NCBI GenBank assembly: GCA_964504345.1
Contig: CAZDDX010000010.1
Coordinates: forward strand, 1 to 61,682
Origin: CAMDTE01 sp964504345
Lineage (GTDB): Bacteria > Bacteroidota > Bacteroidia > Flavobacteriales > Schleiferiaceae
Reading direction: 5' to 3'
DNA length: 61,682 bases
A program made the translations under genes and the position numbers. The stretch's first letter is position 1, and each line of letters starts with the position of its first letter. Of the stretch, positions 43,809 to 54,600 are shown piece after piece. A model generated the notes under the pieces. It was not told the origin of the DNA and searched no databases. It saw nothing but the letters and a program-made list of their open reading frames with translations.

Positions 43809-44987
43809 TCACTCCTCTCCGGCGGAAGCCTCGATGAGTTCGTTGAGCAAGGCTTGGTATTCGTCGGCGTCAACGGCCCAAAAAACGGCCATGGTTCCTT
43901 GGGTGCCTTCAACTTCCAACGGGTGAGTCATTCGAAACACCAGGGACTGACGCCCGTCGGGCAGGGTCGGACCGGCGTACAAAACTCCTTCGTCGTCCGA
44001 CGTCAAGTAGTGATTGAATTGCTCTTGTTGGCACCACCGCTCAAAAAAGGGTGCCATGCCGGGCTCCACAAAAAAATAAACCTTATCCACTTTTTGAAGC
44101 TCCATCGGGACCGGAGCCAAGCTGTCAAATGCTCCAATCCAACGCGCGCGGTACCCCCAACCGTCCCTAGAAACAATTCCTTCGCCCTCCTCGTTGGTGG
44201 CGCCTTCATACAAAACCGTATCCTGCATGCGAATTGATTCCAAAGTGGCCCCAGCGGAGGGGAACAACGATTCAACGCTGGGCATATCGGAGGAAAAACC
44301 TCGGTAAATGGATGTGGAAATCAAGGTCTTTGGTGAACTGGACTTTCCCTTTGAATTTTCAGAAGACGGCTTGAGGAACGTGAGTGTCATTCCCTCCACC
44401 GAATTCAGGGAAAACACAAACACCGGTGCGCCATCCATCTCCGCAGATTCCACCATACGCACCCCAACGTCGGACCGTTCCGTTTTGCGGAGGTCCTTCA
44501 AAAACGTGCGCAGGGCAGCCGTTGAGAAATTGCTCACCCCTACTAAGTCCACCCGCCACGGTTCGTTCGGGCGTTTGACAACGATCAATTGAACCTCTTG
44601 TTTTTTGGATCCCGGATAATCGTGCACCACGTCCAATCGGCGGCTGTCGCCTTCCCCTGCTCCCCCAACAGCAGCGCCGGACGCGGTATCCACGTTCCAG
44701 TCGCTCAAACGCTCCTGCTCCGGAATCCACGCCGCCACCTCACGAAGCGATTTTCCCGCCCACGTCCAGGGATTGGAGGTTGTCTGGGGCACCGCCGCCC
44801 AGCTCGTTTCTGGAGCGGACTCCGCTAAAACCTGCTTATCGACTTTGGAAGCCTTTCGCGTCTGAGCAACTGCATTTGGCCCGATGGTCGTCAAAATCAG
44901 GACCGAAGCCACCGACAACGACTTGCGGCTGAAAAAAACAGTGGCTTCCGCCCACGGCCGGATAAATGAAAAAATCAAACGGTGCAT
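43809..44987 (-). CDS. Exported protein of unknown function
   Basis: 392 aa. A long N-region leads to a hydrophobic core at about 23-40 (SLSVASVLILTTIGPNAVA-Q), read as a signal peptide with an N-terminal extension. No family recognised; the body has no repeats or obvious catalytic motif. Convergent with the LamG gene, 22 nt apart. A TACCTTTA box ends 4 nt before the ATG. Alternative: a downstream in-frame start inside the extension. Confidence 0.65.
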   Translation of the reverse strand: MHRLIFSFIRPWAEATVFFSRKSLSVASVLILTTIGPNAVAQTRKASKVDKQVLAESAPETSWAAVPQTTSNPWTWAGKSLREVAAWIPEQERLSDWNVDTASGAAVGGAGEGDSRRLDVVHDYPGSKKQEVQLIVVKRPNEPWRVDLVGVSNFSTAALRTFLKDLRKTERSDVGVRMVESAEMDGAPVFVFSLNSVEGMTLTFLKPSSENSKGKSSSPKTLISTSIYRGFSSDMPSVESLFPSAGATLESIRMQDTVLYEGATNEEGEGIVSRDGWGYRARWIGAFDSLAPVPMELQKVDKVYFFVEPGMAPFFERWCQQEQFNHYLTSDDEGVLYAGPTLPDGRQSLVFRMTHPLEVEGTQGTMAVFWAVDADEYQALLNELIEASAGEE

Positions 44988-44991
44988 GAGT

Positions 44992-44999
44992 TAAAGGTA
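44992..44999 (-). promoter_or_regulatory. -7 promoter box before the 392-aa protein gene
   Basis: TACCTTTA (last base off consensus) followed by ACTC and then ATG; another case of a box ending 4 nt from the start codon. Confidence 0.45.
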
Positions 45000-45042
45000 C
45001 TTCGGATTTTCCCCCTTCGGTTGATCCCCCACCGAACCCAAT

Positions 45043-45073
45043 AAAAAAGGCCGCTCCTTTGGGGAACGGCCTT
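45043..45073 (-). terminator. Terminator of tRNA-Pro(GGG)
   Basis: Stem AAGGCCGTTCC/GGAGCGGCCTT (one G-U) with a small loop and six T residues, directly after the tRNA. Confidence 0.8.
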
Positions 45074-45075
45074 CG

Positions 45076-45148
45076 TCGGGATGACACGATTCGAACGTGC
45101 GACCACACGCCCCCCAGACGTGTACTCTACCACCTGAGCTACATCCCG
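45076..45148 (-). tRNA. tRNA-Pro (anticodon GGG)
   Basis: 73 nt. Acceptor CGGGATG/CATCCCG, discriminator A; anticodon stem CACGT/GCGTG with loop CTGGGGG, so anticodon GGG; T arm CACGTTCGAATCGTG. CCA not encoded. Confidence 0.95.
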
Positions 45149-45201
45149 ATGGTTCCGCGCTCGATGAAACCCGGAGGTTCCATTATTCGCTTGGAGGGCT
45201 G

Positions 45202-45209
45202 CAAATATA
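45202..45209 (-). promoter_or_regulatory. -7 promoter box of tRNA-Pro(GGG)
   Basis: TATATTTG followed by CAG, in the same CGTATATTTGCA context as the tRNA-Arg promoter. Confidence 0.6.
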
Positions 45210-45267
45210 CGAAAAAGGTTGACTTTCTCATGCGACTTCTCATCAATCGCATCGATTGCGTGTGGCG

Positions 45268-45275
45268 TAACTTTG
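45268..45275 (+). promoter_or_regulatory. -7 promoter box of trxB
   Basis: TAACTTTG followed by CACC, 37 nt before the trxB ATG. Confidence 0.6.
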
Positions 45276-45312
45276 CACCTCGAATAAAAAACCTCGCTAA
45301 GAATTTTGCTTT

Positions 45313-46248
45313 ATGGAACAAATTGAATGCTTGATCATCGGCAGCGGACCGGCCGGCTACACCGCCGCCATTTACGCTGCCCGCGCAGATCTGAAACCCG
45401 TCATGTACGTGGGCTTGCAGCCCGGTGGCCAGCTGACCACCACCACCGAAGTGGACAACTTTCCCGGCTACCCGCAAGGCGTGGACGGCAACGCTATGAT
45501 GGAAGACCTGAAAAATCAAGCAGAGCGCTTTGGAACGGACGTGCGTTGGGGAATGGTCTCCAAGGCCGACTTCGCCTCCGAACCCGGCGGTTGGCACACC
45601 TTGGTGATCGACGAGACCACCACCCTTCAAGCGCGCACGGTCATTATTTCCACCGGAGCCACCGCTAAATACTTGGGACTTCCCTCCGAAGAAAAGTTCA
45701 TGGGCTTCGGCGTCAGCGCCTGCGCCGTCTGCGACGGATTCTTCTACAAAGGACAAGAAGTAGTGATCGTGGGGGGTGGAGACACCGCCGCCGAAGAAGC
45801 TACCTACCTCTCCAAATTGTGCCCCAAAGTAACCATGTTGGTGCGCAAAGGCGAGCTCCGCGCCTCCAAGGCCATGCAGAACCGCGTTTTGACTACCCCG
45901 AACATCGAAGTGCGTTGGCACACAGAGACCGTCGAACTGTTGGGAGACAAGTCCGTGGAAGGCGTTAAAGTGCGCAACTTGGAAACCGGCGTTGAGGACG
46001 TCATTCCTGCTTCCGGATTTTTTGTAGCCATTGGACACAAGCCCAACACGGACATCTTCAAGGGTCAGTTGACCATGGACGAAACCGGTTACCTAAAAAC
46101 CACTCCGGGCACCACGTCCATGAACCTCCCCGGGGTATTTGCTGCCGGGGACGTTCAGGACAAGGTTTATCGCCAGGCGATTACCGCGGCCGGGACCGGT
46201 TGTATGGCGGCTTTGGAGGCCGAGCGCTACCTTTCCACCCTCCATTAA
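45313..46248 (+). CDS. trxB: Thioredoxin-disulfide reductase
   Basis: 311-aa FAD/NADPH flavoprotein that reduces thioredoxin. FAD site LIIGSGPAGYTAAIYAARA at 8-26; redox pair CAVC at Cys137-Cys140 (ACAVCDGFFYKG); NADPH site VVIVGGGDTAAEEATYLS; C-terminal FAD motif GVFAAGDVQDKVYRQAITAAGTGCMAALEAERYL. Complete. Its last 68 nt are antisense to the 3' end of the helicase gene. Confidence 0.96.
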   Translation: MEQIECLIIGSGPAGYTAAIYAARADLKPVMYVGLQPGGQLTTTTEVDNFPGYPQGVDGNAMMEDLKNQAERFGTDVRWGMVSKADFASEPGGWHTLVIDETTTLQARTVIISTGATAKYLGLPSEEKFMGFGVSACAVCDGFFYKGQEVVIVGGGDTAAEEATYLSKLCPKVTMLVRKGELRASKAMQNRVLTTPNIEVRWHTETVELLGDKSVEGVKVRNLETGVEDVIPASGFFVAIGHKPNTDIFKGQLTMDETGYLKTTPGTTSMNLPGVFAAGDVQDKVYRQAITAAGTGCMAALEAERYLSTLH

Positions 46249-47995
46249 ATCCACCGCCAGAGGAAGAACCTCCAGCTGTTTTTCCATACGAGCCGCCGCC
46301 CCCACCCGGGCGGCGGTCGCGTTTAAAGCTACCTCCACCCCCTCCTGGAGCGCGGAAATCTTCCACGGCTTCTATGGAAACGGACTGACCTTCCCACTTC
46401 GCCGTGCGCAAGGAATCTTGAATCTTCTGCACGTGGTCCAAAGACACACTGAAATGGCTCTGGTTGCGTGCTACGTCTACTCCGAGAATGTCGTACTTGC
46501 CCAAACCGGCGGTATCGCGCAACCAGTCCTTCAACAAAAACCAACTGAACCCGTTGGCCTGACCCACGTTCAAACGGAAACGCTGTTCCTTCTTGGGGCC
46601 TGAGGCACGACCGCCCTCAAATCCACCCTCGCGGGCCGGACGGGCGTCGCGGGAATTACGGGCATTCAAGTCAATGGTGTTGGAGGCTTGGCCGTAGTGG
46701 CGGAACAAACCTTCAAATTCTTGAGCCAAGAATTGTGCAATCAGTGCATTGCGGTCCATACCGTCGAACAACGGCAACAGCTCATTCATAAAGGGAGCCA
46801 CGGCTTCTGTTTCCGGCGTAACGGACACGCGCTTGGCAAAATCCATCAATTGGGCCTTACACACCTCGTCTGCGGACGGGAACGGCTGACGCTCAATGGG
46901 ACGACCAATAATCTTTTGAATTTGCGGCAAGGCACGTGCCTCGGAAGGGGTTGCCAAAATCCAACTCTCCCCGCTTTTGCCGGCACGCCCGGTACGGCCA
47001 GACCGGTGGGTGTAGTTCTCAACGTCGTTGGGCAAACGGTGGTGGATGACGTGCGTCAGGTCGTCCACGTCAATGCCGCGCGCGGCAACGTCCGTACACA
47101 CCAAAACCCGAATGTGGCGGCTGCGGAACGCATGCATCACCAAGTCACGCTGCTGCTGCGAAAGATCTCCGTGGAGCGCAGCGGCGGTGTAACCGTCTGC
47201 GAGCAACTTCTCCGCAATTTCCTGGGTGTCCAACTTGGTGTTGCAAAACACCATGCCGTACATCCCCGGTGCGGAATCCAACAAACGACGCAAGCCCATG
47301 TACTTGTTCTCGCGCGGCACAATGTACGCGCTGTGCTCAATTTGCGACGTGGCCTGATTGCGCTTGCCTACTTGAACGCGAACCGGTTGATCCATGAACT
47401 CTTCGGAGATGCGCGCCACGGCGTCGGGCATGGTGGCAGAGAACAACCACACGTGCACTTCAGGAGGCGTCAAGGAAAGAACCTCGCGGATGTCGTCCAC
47501 AAAGCCCATGTTGAGCATTTCGTCGGCCTCATCCAACACCACGTGGGTCAATTGGTCCAAGTGCAGTACGCCACGGCGCTGCAGGTCCATCAGTCGGCCG
47601 GGGGTGGCAATAACGATGTCCACGCCTTGCTTCAAGGCTTTGATTTGGGTGGATATGTTGGAGCCGCCGTACACCGCTAGCAAACGCATGGCGGGCAGAT
47701 GGGCTGCGTACTTTTCCAACTCCACAGAAATCTGCACGCACAATTCGCGCGTGGGAGATAAAATCAAGGCTTGCGGACGGCCGGTGGGCTTGCCAAAATA
47801 CTCCAGCAACGGAAGGCCAAAGGCGGCCGTTTTACCCGTTCCGGTTTGGGCCAAGGCCACCAAATCCACTTGCCCGTGGACGGGCAAAAGTTGTTCCATC
47901 ACCCGGGATTGAACCTCCGTAGGCGACGTAAATCCCAAGTCGGTAACCGCTTGGAGAAGCTCGGGACGAAGCCCGAGCGCATCAAAATTGAGCAT
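46181..47995 (-). CDS. deaD: DEAD-box RNA helicase (DeaD/CsdA type)
   Basis: 604 aa. Q-motif region FTSPTEVQSRVMEQLL, ATP site AQTGTGKTAAFGLP, the DEADEMLNMGF motif, SATMPD, and C-terminal RGIDVDDLTHVIHHRLP plus HRSGRTGRAGK are all present. A DbpA-like RNA-binding domain follows (VGQANGFSWFLLKDWL...), then a Gly/Arg-rich tail (RRPGGGGGSYGKTAGG). I use the ATG at 47995; the frame is open further up but would be leader RNA. Likely roles are cold adaptation and ribosome biogenesis. Structured leader with hairpins at 48006-48080. Confidence 0.93.
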   Translation of the reverse strand: MLNFDALGLRPELLQAVTDLGFTSPTEVQSRVMEQLLPVHGQVDLVALAQTGTGKTAAFGLPLLEYFGKPTGRPQALILSPTRELCVQISVELEKYAAHLPAMRLLAVYGGSNISTQIKALKQGVDIVIATPGRLMDLQRRGVLHLDQLTHVVLDEADEMLNMGFVDDIREVLSLTPPEVHVWLFSATMPDAVARISEEFMDQPVRVQVGKRNQATSQIEHSAYIVPRENKYMGLRRLLDSAPGMYGMVFCNTKLDTQEIAEKLLADGYTAAALHGDLSQQQRDLVMHAFRSRHIRVLVCTDVAARGIDVDDLTHVIHHRLPNDVENYTHRSGRTGRAGKSGESWILATPSEARALPQIQKIIGRPIERQPFPSADEVCKAQLMDFAKRVSVTPETEAVAPFMNELLPLFDGMDRNALIAQFLAQEFEGLFRHYGQASNTIDLNARNSRDARPAREGGFEGGRASGPKKEQRFRLNVGQANGFSWFLLKDWLRDTAGLGKYDILGVDVARNQSHFSVSLDHVQKIQDSLRTAKWEGQSVSIEAVEDFRAPGGGGGSFKRDRRPGGGGGSYGKTAGGSSSGGGFNGGWKGSARPPKPPYNRSRPR

Positions 47996-48005
47996 GCTCT
48001 GTTTG

Positions 48006-48080
48006 TTGTCGGCTGTCCAAAAAACCCGCAGTCGGGTCTTTGGCCAATTTCCCCGTGCGCAATGCGCTCTGGCCGACAAC
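48006..48080 (-). promoter_or_regulatory. Structured 5' leader of the helicase gene with attenuator-like hairpin
   Basis: Within the 118-nt leader, GTTGTCGGC (minus, 48072-48080) is perfectly complementary to GCCGACAAC (48006-48014). They enclose a GCGCA-A-TGCGC hairpin (48057-48067) and a terminator-like hairpin, ACCCG-ACTG-CGGGT plus TTTTTT, at 48020-48038, 25 nt before the ATG. The layout resembles an attenuation or autoregulatory leader. Confidence 0.5.
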
Positions 48081-48119
48081 CCTCCACGAACCCTCCATTA
48101 GGCCGCGTTAATAAGGGTG

Positions 48120-48127
48120 CAAAGGTA
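48120..48127 (-). promoter_or_regulatory. -7 promoter box of the helicase gene
   Basis: TACCTTTG followed by CACC on the minus strand, about 10 nt beyond the rnpB 3' end and 125 nt before the helicase ATG. Confidence 0.6.
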
Positions 48128-48137
48128 GACAAAAAAA

Positions 48138-48523
48138 GCGCACACTCCTGTAAGCCGGATTCTGTACCTCCGAAGAGGCCCTTGCCATTGATCTAGACCG
48201 ACCGTCACCGGTCGGCTCCATCTGCCTACCCTCCAACTTGGGCGGGCCGCCCTCTCAACACTGCACGCAGCGCCGTCGTTGGTTTACATGGCATTTCAAC
48301 CCGCTAGGTTTACCAAGCTGCGAACATTGCTGCCCGCACTGGTGGGCTCTTACCCCACCTTTTCACCCTTACCGATGCACGCACCGGCGGTATCCCTTTC
48401 TGCGGCACTAGCTGTAGGCAATTTCTTCCGAAAATGCCCCCTTCCCGTTAGGAAGAGCGGTGCCCTGTGTTGTCCAGACTTTCCTCTCCCCATTGCTGGG
48501 CAGCGGCAAGGCGGAGTGTGCGC
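48138..48523 (-). ncRNA. rnpB: RNase P RNA
   Basis: About 386 nt. The conserved 5' core GAGGAAAGTCTGGAC followed by AACACAGGGCA, and the 3' core ACAGAATCCGGCTTACAGG are present on the minus strand. The terminal P1 helix is visible: GCGCACACTCC at the 5' end (48513-48523) pairs with GGAGTGTGCGC at the 3' end (48138-48148), followed by a T run. Bacterial A-type, catalytic subunit that trims tRNA 5' leaders. A weak GACCTTTG box lies just upstream. No protein gene overlaps it on the minus strand. Confidence 0.93.
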
Positions 48524-48631
48524 CGGCCCAAAGGTCGTAAAGTAAATCGGCTTCTGCGCCATTCGCAAGAAATACCTGACCACCATTTTTCAACCCGACG
48601 GTCCCTCCTGCCCCGCTCAACGTAACCCCAC

Positions 48632-48664
48632 AAAAAAAAGGGCCGTCCCCTGCGGGACGGCCCT
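48632..48664 (-). terminator. Terminator of the first giant T9SS gene
   Basis: Stem GGGCCGTCCC/GGGACGGCCC with a short loop followed by eight T residues, 24 nt beyond the stop codon. Confidence 0.85.
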
Positions 48665-48687
48665 CCAAAACCCCAAGGGGCTTTGGC

Positions 48688-51600
48688 TTACTGCAGTACC
48701 AAACGAATCTGGCGTTGACCTGCTTCGGATGCAACACGAACCGTGTACACACCTTTGGCCAAATCACGCAAGTCCATTGGGAACTCGTTGCGGCCAGCCG
48801 CGGTTTCTACCGCGCGTGCCACCACAACTTGTCCAACTGCATTGATGATTTCCATACGGCCTTGGAATGCTTCGTTGCCTTCCAAAACGATAGCTACCTG
48901 ACCGTTGGACGGGTTCGGGAACGCGTAAACGTTTTGTCCCAAAGTATTCTCGTCCAAACCAAGGGTGCTATTCACCGTGAAGTTTGCAGAATCCACCGTC
49001 ATACAGGTGCTGTCCATTACCACAAGCAGAACGGACTTGGGTCCACCGGGAGCCGGGAATGTGTGCGACGCTGTAGTACCGTTGGCAACAATGCCGCCGG
49101 GGAAGTACCAAGTGTATACATCACCGTTTGATCCAGCTGCGCTGAAGTTAAACGACCCTGGAGTAGTTTGTGTGGAGCTGTATACTGCATTGGCAACGTC
49201 CGGGTTGTTCACGAACGATACCGGCTTGCGAATTTGCGAGCAAGCAGTAGACGTCACGTTGAACTTCATGTTCGGACGGTTGGACTGTGCAGATCCATTT
49301 GTTACGGCGCCTGGCGTACAACCGTCGGAAGTAGCCAAATCAGCAAAACCGTCAAACGCAGAGGCGAACGTGGTGGTGTGGTAAAGCACCGAAGAGTTGG
49401 ACGTATAGCTGGAGTTGTCAAAGCAAACTTCAACGATCACGTTGTCCGAACCGTTCCACAAGAACGGAGTGGTGAACGTGTGAACGTTCCATCCAGCGGT
49501 TGCAGCGTAGGCTGCGTTGGTGAATACGGTAGTGAAACCGGTATTCGCAACGTAGCCGCCAGCCATAGCCGTCAAGGAGGTGCCACCCATTTTGATGGTG
49601 AAGTTGCCCAACGTTTGAGCAGCAGGAACAGAGACATCAAATGCAACGGAGTTGATGTTGCCCGCGTTCGCGCCAGCTGCAGCCAACTCAGAAGCCAAAA
49701 CCAAGTACTGAACACGACCGTCCATATAGAAAGTCTTGTACGGTGTGATCAAAGTTGAGGAAGAAACAGTCGTTCCATTGCCTACCTGGGCGTTGGACTG
49801 CATGCTGTCAAACTGAACGTAGTAGGTGTTCTGATTGGTGGACACCTTAGCCGGGTTGCCCATGGCTACAGCGGTGCCGCCAGTTGCCGTGGGGTACCAC
49901 GCGTAAGCAGTTCCTGGGTAGCTGATGGCGGACAAGAAGATAGAATCTTGACCCGCGCACACCGTATCAGGGAAAGCGTTGACCAAAGGCTCAAACGGAA
50001 TGAAGTTCACACCGAATTTCTTCACGGTATCGTTGTTCGCACGACCGTCGTTCGCCAAGGAGGCATAGGCCACGAAGTTGAACACACCACCGTTGTAGGT
50101 GTTCACCGTACCCACCGTGATGGTGTCGATTCCCAAAGAAGGAATGTTCACCGTGGCAGTGGTGTTCACCACCTGAGGAGCACCACCAGCCGTGTTCTGA
50201 GCACGTACCAATACCGGCAACGAAGTGATGGCATTCAAACCAAGGTTCTCAATAACCAACGAAACAGACGTTGTTGCGCTGCCGCAACCTCCGTTGGCAC
50301 CCAAAAGGGCCACCACTTTAGCGTCGTTCGTGATGGGCGTGAACTCATCTGCACCCATGTCTGGAGCCGTTGAACCGGCAGCAGGACGAACCTGACCGTC
50401 GATGTCTGTTGCTACACCCAAACCGTTTGCACCCAAATTGTTGGGGAACGCGCCCAAGATGTGCAAGTCGTCGTTGGCAACGAACATTACGTTACCGGCA
50501 ACCGAATTGACGTTCAAGGTGGCTGCAGCCGTTTGCCAAGCTGCCAAGTTCGCTTGGTTTCCACCGTAGAAAGCCAAGTTGGTACCCGTTGAGCTGTAGG
50601 CGTTGTAGTCCAACGTTACGTTGTTGGCAGCGGGGTAAACCGCACCTTGGTAGAATGCATTCGTTGAACCCGCAAAAATGTTGTTTTTGATGTTCAATTC
50701 ACGCAAGTCTTGACCAGCAGTGGTGGCCGCCGCCGAGTAGTAACCGTAGGTACCTCCTTTGAAGGTATTGTGGTAGATGTTCATGTACCGTGGGCTGTAG
50801 AAATACGCAGGGTACGTTCCACCTGTGGCCATGTTGTTGATAATCTTATTGTTTGCTGCAGGAGCCACAGTTACGTTGTAGTTCGGGAAGTAAACATAAA
50901 GACCGTAGGTAGTTGCCATGAACTGATTGCTCTCAACATCCAAATTCCGGGTGTAGTAGTAGTATCCAGCGTAGTTAAAGGTGTTGCGCATCGACTTAAC
51001 GCTGTTGCCTTTCACCACTGCATCCGCAATGTAGAACAAACGCATACCGTAGTAGTACTGCTTCGTCATGGTGTTGTTCTCAATGACAAAGTTGTTGTCA
51101 AACGATGTCAATGAGGTACCGGACAGGGTAATGCCGTAATAACCTCCTTTGATGACGTTGTTGCGGATGAAGATGTTGTCCACATCGGCACCACCCGTGG
51201 TGGGCGAGGTCAACGAACCGGTTGAGGCAATCGTTGCCGTAATGCTTGTACTTGTGGTATCACCCAGCAAACGTGAGTTTTCCACCACAATAGAGTCTGC
51301 GTTTCCACGCAGGCGCACTACGTAGGTGCCGGCCGTGTTGTTCAACGTAACGTTGTTGAAGCGGACGTGCTTGGTGCCGTTCAAATCAACAACCGTAGAA
51401 GAACCCAACGGTGCATTGATGCTGGTAGCCGCCGCGCTCGCGCTGGTGAAGATCACCGGACGCAACGCACTGGCACCTTTGATGGTGCCCAGAACAACTT
51501 CTTTGGTGTGGTTGCCCGCTGCCAAAGTGAAGGTGGTTGCCGCACTGATGCCGCAAGCATTCAAGTAGTTGACCGCAGAGTCCAATGAAGCAAAGTTGGT

Positions 51601-54600
51601 ACCCGCCGCAGGAAGTGCTGGGTTTACGGTGTAGGCACCTGCCAATACAGAGGAACAAGCCGTTTTCACTGTCAACGGACCAACAACGTTGGAGAAGCTG
51701 GTTCCGCAGGAGTCTTGTACGTAGAAATCGTAAAGAGTGTTGGGCGTCAAACCGGTAACCGTGTACGGGCTGTTGATTTGGCCGATGACGTTGCCCACAG
51801 CACCTGTTCCGGTCATGAAGCCCGTAGGACCCCAAATGATTTTGGATTTCAACGGTGTAGTACCTGTTACGTTCGCCCAGGTCAAGGATACAGAGGATGA
51901 AGTCTGCGCCGTGGTGGACAATACGGGATCCGGGCAAGAAGGTACTGCCTTCACTTCGAAATCGTCGATGAACAAGTCCGGACCAAATCCAGAGTTGCCG
52001 CGCAATTCAAAAATGGCATCAGAACCAACATAGGAGGCGGGCAAGTAGATTAATTCAGTTTGGAAGGTACCGGGGGTAGTGGTTCCGCCACCCGCTGTGT
52101 TCAAGTTAGCACCGTTCTTGTTGAACAACGTATCCCAAGTTGTGGTACCTACTTTGCGCGAGCGCAACACAAATCCGTCCTGTGGATAAGAGGTCATGAA
52201 CTGGTGTGACCACTTGAAGCCAACCGTAGCCGCTGTTGAAATGGTGATGGGGTGCGTATTGTACACACCATTGTTGCCTGAAGTCCACGACCAGAAGTTG
52301 GCGCGAATACAAGGATTACCCGTGGTGTAGTGCAACCAGTTTTGTGTTCCTGCTTGCGTCCAGCATTGTACAGGGTACGTGGTGAAGTCTTCCAAGTACG
52401 GCATGGTGCCGCTGGCACAAGGCGTAGTGAATTGAGCAAAAACCCACATGCTCTGACCGATTGCGGTGCCACAATTGCTGCGCACGTAAACGCGGTAGCA
52501 CGTGTTGGGTGCCAATCCAGACAATACGATGTTGCCGTTGGTGGTCAAAGTGCCCAGCGTACCCGTTCCTTGTGTGAAACCGCATGGACCAAATTCATAT
52601 TGGTAGTTGGGGGTTGTATTTGGGGAAGTTACCGAAACGGTAGCCGTACCACCAGCAACCGATACAACCGACAAAGTTGGAGGCGTGCAACCCGCTGGTG
52701 AAAATTCCCAAGCGCCCATATCAGGCGTGCTGGTACGGGCTACTCCCAAGATATCTGTTGGCACCACTGCTAGAGTGTTCGCGCCGTTGTTGTTCAACGA
52801 ACCGGACTGGGGCATCAGGTTGCCCACTGTTGCGTCCACAAACAAAGGTGTCGCGGTTGTGGAAGCCAAATCAGGCGTTCCAGTTACCGCTTGCCAGTCC
52901 GTCATAGTTGCCTTTGCGCCACCCAAGAAACCAATATTCAAAGAAGTACCACCGGCACCGGTGAAATCAAAGGCGTTGTTGTTGGAGTTGGGTACAGCTG
53001 TTGAAGTTCCGTAGTACAACATGTACTTGGTACCCGTATTGGCATTGCCAATGTGTGTAATGTTGTTGCGCAATTGCAAACCATTGTGTGCACCACTGAA
53101 GTACATACCGTAGATGGTAGAAGTACCTGTGGCCAACGCATTGTCCAAAACAATCGAATTATTGAACACCCGTGCAGTGTCCAAACCAAACGAATACAAT
53201 CCAGCTTGAAGGCCAGTGTTGTTATTGAAGTTGTACACCGCGTTGTTGCAAATAATCATCGGTTGGTTGGTACGTCCAGATACTCCGCTGGTGTAGATAG
53301 CGTAGGTAGTTGTGGACGTAGCGGGGAAGTTTCCTTCTGGATTGTAAATTCGGTTACCGTCGATGCGTGTGCCTACTTGGCGACCTCCGAAGTACATTCC
53401 GTAAAACGTTGAAACCGGACCGGTACGCGTGGCGCGGGTAATGCGGTTGTTTTTCATGATCAAACCGTTCTGTCCCAAAGCATAGGTACCGTACAAAGCA
53501 AAATCACGGATGGTTGAATTCTTAACCACGTTGTTGGTGGGTAAGCCCGACAAGGTTCCGGTAGTACCTCCTAAGGTTAAACCGTAGTAGCCTCCAATGA
53601 TGGTGCAGGAATCGATGGTCAAATTGCTCGCCGCCAAACCCGTTCCGGTTGCGGATGTAGCTGTGTTAGAACAGACAAATGCGGCGTAGTTACCGAATGT
53701 GGTCACGGAATCCGTAACCTGAATGGTGCAATTTTTAAATGTATTGAAATTCGCACCGTTCATCAATTGAACACCCCAACCAAACATGGAGGTGGCTTGA
53801 CCAATGGCGCGCACATTCAAGTTTTTAAACGTAACGTAATCCGTACCGTTCAATTTGATAACCGCACGCTCGTTGGTGTTGTACGATTGGAATTGAATGG
53901 TATTGCCGTTGCCGTTCACCGTGATGGTGTTGGTGGCAGACAATCCCGGGATGTCGCCCAAAATCAATTGTTCCGTGTACGGGCCGGTAAAAGGCACGAC
54001 GTTGAAAACAACGGGACCCGCTACACCGCAAGACGCCGCCGCAAAAGCAGCGGTCAAGTTGGGGTATGTGCCCAAGGGACCTACCGTGTAGGTTCCTGCC
54101 GCCAAGTTAGGCAAGGTAGTTACCTGAATAGCAGAAGACGCCGCTGAGGTTGAGGAAGCCGTGCAGGTTACGTTGCATCGGTAGTATTTGTCGGAAGTCT
54201 GACTAACGGTTGCAAAGGTGCTGGTTGCACCAGTAATTGCAGTCCATGGACCTGTAGCAGATGTTGAAGATTCCCACTGATAAGTCAAGCCACTGGCGAG
54301 GGTTTGGCCTGCCAAAGACAAGTTAAAGTTTTGGTTGGGGCAAACCGAGGTCAAAGAAGCCGAAGCAACCCCACCGGTTGGGGTGCCGGAACAAGCTGTT
54401 GCCGGAACCAAGCCAAACTGCATATTGGGGCGATTCGATTGTTGAGAAAGGTTAAATCCAGTAATAGCACCATCCGTGCAACCACTACTTGAGCTAAGAT
54501 CCGCAAACCCGTCATAAGAAGACACAAAAGGTGTCGTTCCGTATAAAACAGTAGAGTTTTGAGTCCACGCAGAATTGTCGAAGCAAACTTCAATCACTAC

